Source: Flavobacteriales bacterium (GTDB lineage Bacteria > Bacteroidota > Bacteroidia > Flavobacteriales > UA16). From it: a stretch of DNA of 6,969 nt. Both the position numbers and the translations under genes were made by a program. Positions 6,439 through 6,969 of the stretch are shown here, one piece after another. The stretch's first letter is position 1; the number at the start of each line of letters is the position of its first letter. Location of the stretch: NCBI GenBank assembly GCA_002683735.1, contig NYTZ01000152.1, positions 1 through 6,969 on the forward strand. The letters are read 5' to 3'. The notes under the pieces were generated by a model. That model worked only from the letters and a program-made list of their open reading frames with translations. It had not been told where the DNA came from and made no database searches.

Positions 6439-6969
6439 ATGAAACGCATGCCGGGAGTACCCATTGGAACATCGCGCACCGGAACCATTCGGTTGCTTTT
6501 CGAAGACGATCGATACCTCGCGGTTTCGAAACCGCCGGGATTGCTGGTCCATCGAACGCCGCTGGATGCCCACGAACCCGAAAACCTGCGGGACATTCTT
6601 CGGGCGCACACGGCCACCCGCCTTGACCCCGTTCACCGGTTGGATAAGCCCACGAGTGGGGTCATCTTATTTGGGAAGGACCCGCAGGCCATCGACCACT
6701 GCAAACGGCAATTCGAGGACCGGCAGACCGACAAGCGCTACCTCGCCGTGGTCCGGGGCCGGGTGGACAATCCGGGGTGCATCGGGAAGCCGCTCCCCAA
6801 AGGCATGACAGGAACGCCCAAGGTGGCCAGAACGTCATATGTGCCCGTTGGGCATTGCGAACTCCCCTACCCGGTCTCTCGCTACCCTACGGCCCGCTTT
6901 AGCCTGATGGACTGCAGTCCCCTTACGGGACGCTACCACCAGATTCGGCTCCACTTTCGCCATTTCCGC
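6439..6969 (+). CDS. truC: RluA-family tRNA pseudouridine synthase, TruC-like, N-terminal part (3' end outside window)
   Basis: RluA-family enzymes isomerise uridine to pseudouridine in RNA; TruC modifies U65 of tRNA. The frame is open from ATG 6439 to the window end (177 codons of about 230-260 expected). Visible motifs: RLLFEDDRYLAVSKPPGLLVHR (18-39, in overlapping pieces: the strand, then KPPG), the catalytic motif HRLDKPTSG with Asp69 (66-74), DKRYLAVVRG (98-107) and the late motif TGRYHQIRLHF (163-173). Assignment to TruC rather than RluA, C or D rests on the short N-terminus without an S4 domain, VHR..LD after the KPPG turn, the HRLD(K/R)PTSGV form, and the SRYPTARF segment (147-154), which resembles GRYPTTRY of E. 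coli TruC as I remember it. ATG 6439 is preferred over ATG 6448 because of a GGAGGG 11 bases upstream, but either is possible. It is divergent from the T9SS operon and no functional link is apparent. Confidence 0.9.
   Translation, partial: MKRMPGVPIGTSRTGTIRLLFEDDRYLAVSKPPGLLVHRTPLDAHEPENLRDILRAHTATRLDPVHRLDKPTSGVILFGKDPQAIDHCKRQFEDRQTDKRYLAVVRGRVDNPGCIGKPLPKGMTGTPKVARTSYVPVGHCELPYPVSRYPTARFSLMDCSPLTGRYHQIRLHFRHFR

Noticed and set aside
5327..6439. A 370-codon open frame on the + strand opposite the N-terminal part of the large protein
   Set aside because: It is antisense to the signal peptide, N-terminal domain and first repeats of a convincing gene, and its translation is low in recognisable features.
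6374..6472. An N-terminal extension of 33 residues for the large secreted protein, starting at 6472
   Set aside because: It would bury the signal peptide inside the protein and overlap the start of truC; the ATG at 6373 gives a normal signal peptide and an A-rich initiation context.
6464..6808. A 114-codon + strand frame near the right edge
   Set aside because: It overlaps the truC reading frame, which carries HRLD, KPPG and TGRYHQIR motifs and stays open to the window end; the overlapping frame shows none.

Overview
The window is about 7 kb of GC-rich DNA from a member of the Bacteroidota, probably a marine or environmental gliding or T9SS-bearing lineage. This rests on three things: a PorP/SprF-family outer-membrane protein, a large secreted protein ending in the 'gliding motility-associated' (T9SS type B) C-terminal domain, and a lack of strong Shine-Dalgarno sequences before most genes. 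Genus or family cannot be fixed from the sequence alone.

Layout. (1) Left edge, + strand: the C-terminal third of UvrA (nucleotide excision repair), followed one base later by a predicted lipoprotein methionine-sulfoxide reductase B. (2) A perfect 12-bp hairpin with T-tracts on both strands (1559-1585) separates these genes from a convergent cluster and should terminate transcription from both sides. (3) Minus strand, 6373 to 1608: three tightly packed genes, transcribed in the order large repetitive secreted protein (1049 aa), PorP/SprF-like protein (326 aa), small secreted protein (210 aa). The first two overlap by one base (TGATG) and the last two are separated by 3 bases, so they form an evident operon. 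(4) Right edge, + strand: the first 177 codons of an RluA-family pseudouridine synthase, most like TruC, divergent from the operon across a 65-bp intergenic region.

The operon is the interesting part. Pairing a type B T9SS cargo with a PorP/SprF protein is a known arrangement (SprF is needed for secretion of the adhesin SprB in Flavobacterium johnsoniae). Here the third gene is also, by eye, a stand-alone copy of the N-terminal domain of the first gene's product, without the repeats and without the sorting domain. The large protein also has an extreme composition: between R313 and R980 there are 666 consecutive residues with no lysine or arginine and roughly 98 Asp/Glu. Its roughly nine SprB-like repeats each carry a spaced cysteine pair, and several carry a second pair. 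A working model (inference) is a disulfide-stabilised, strongly acidic surface filament exported by T9SS with its own PorP/SprF partner, plus a small Sec-exported protein sharing the filament's N-terminal fold.

No RNA genes, insertion sequences, CRISPR arrays or attachment sites were seen.
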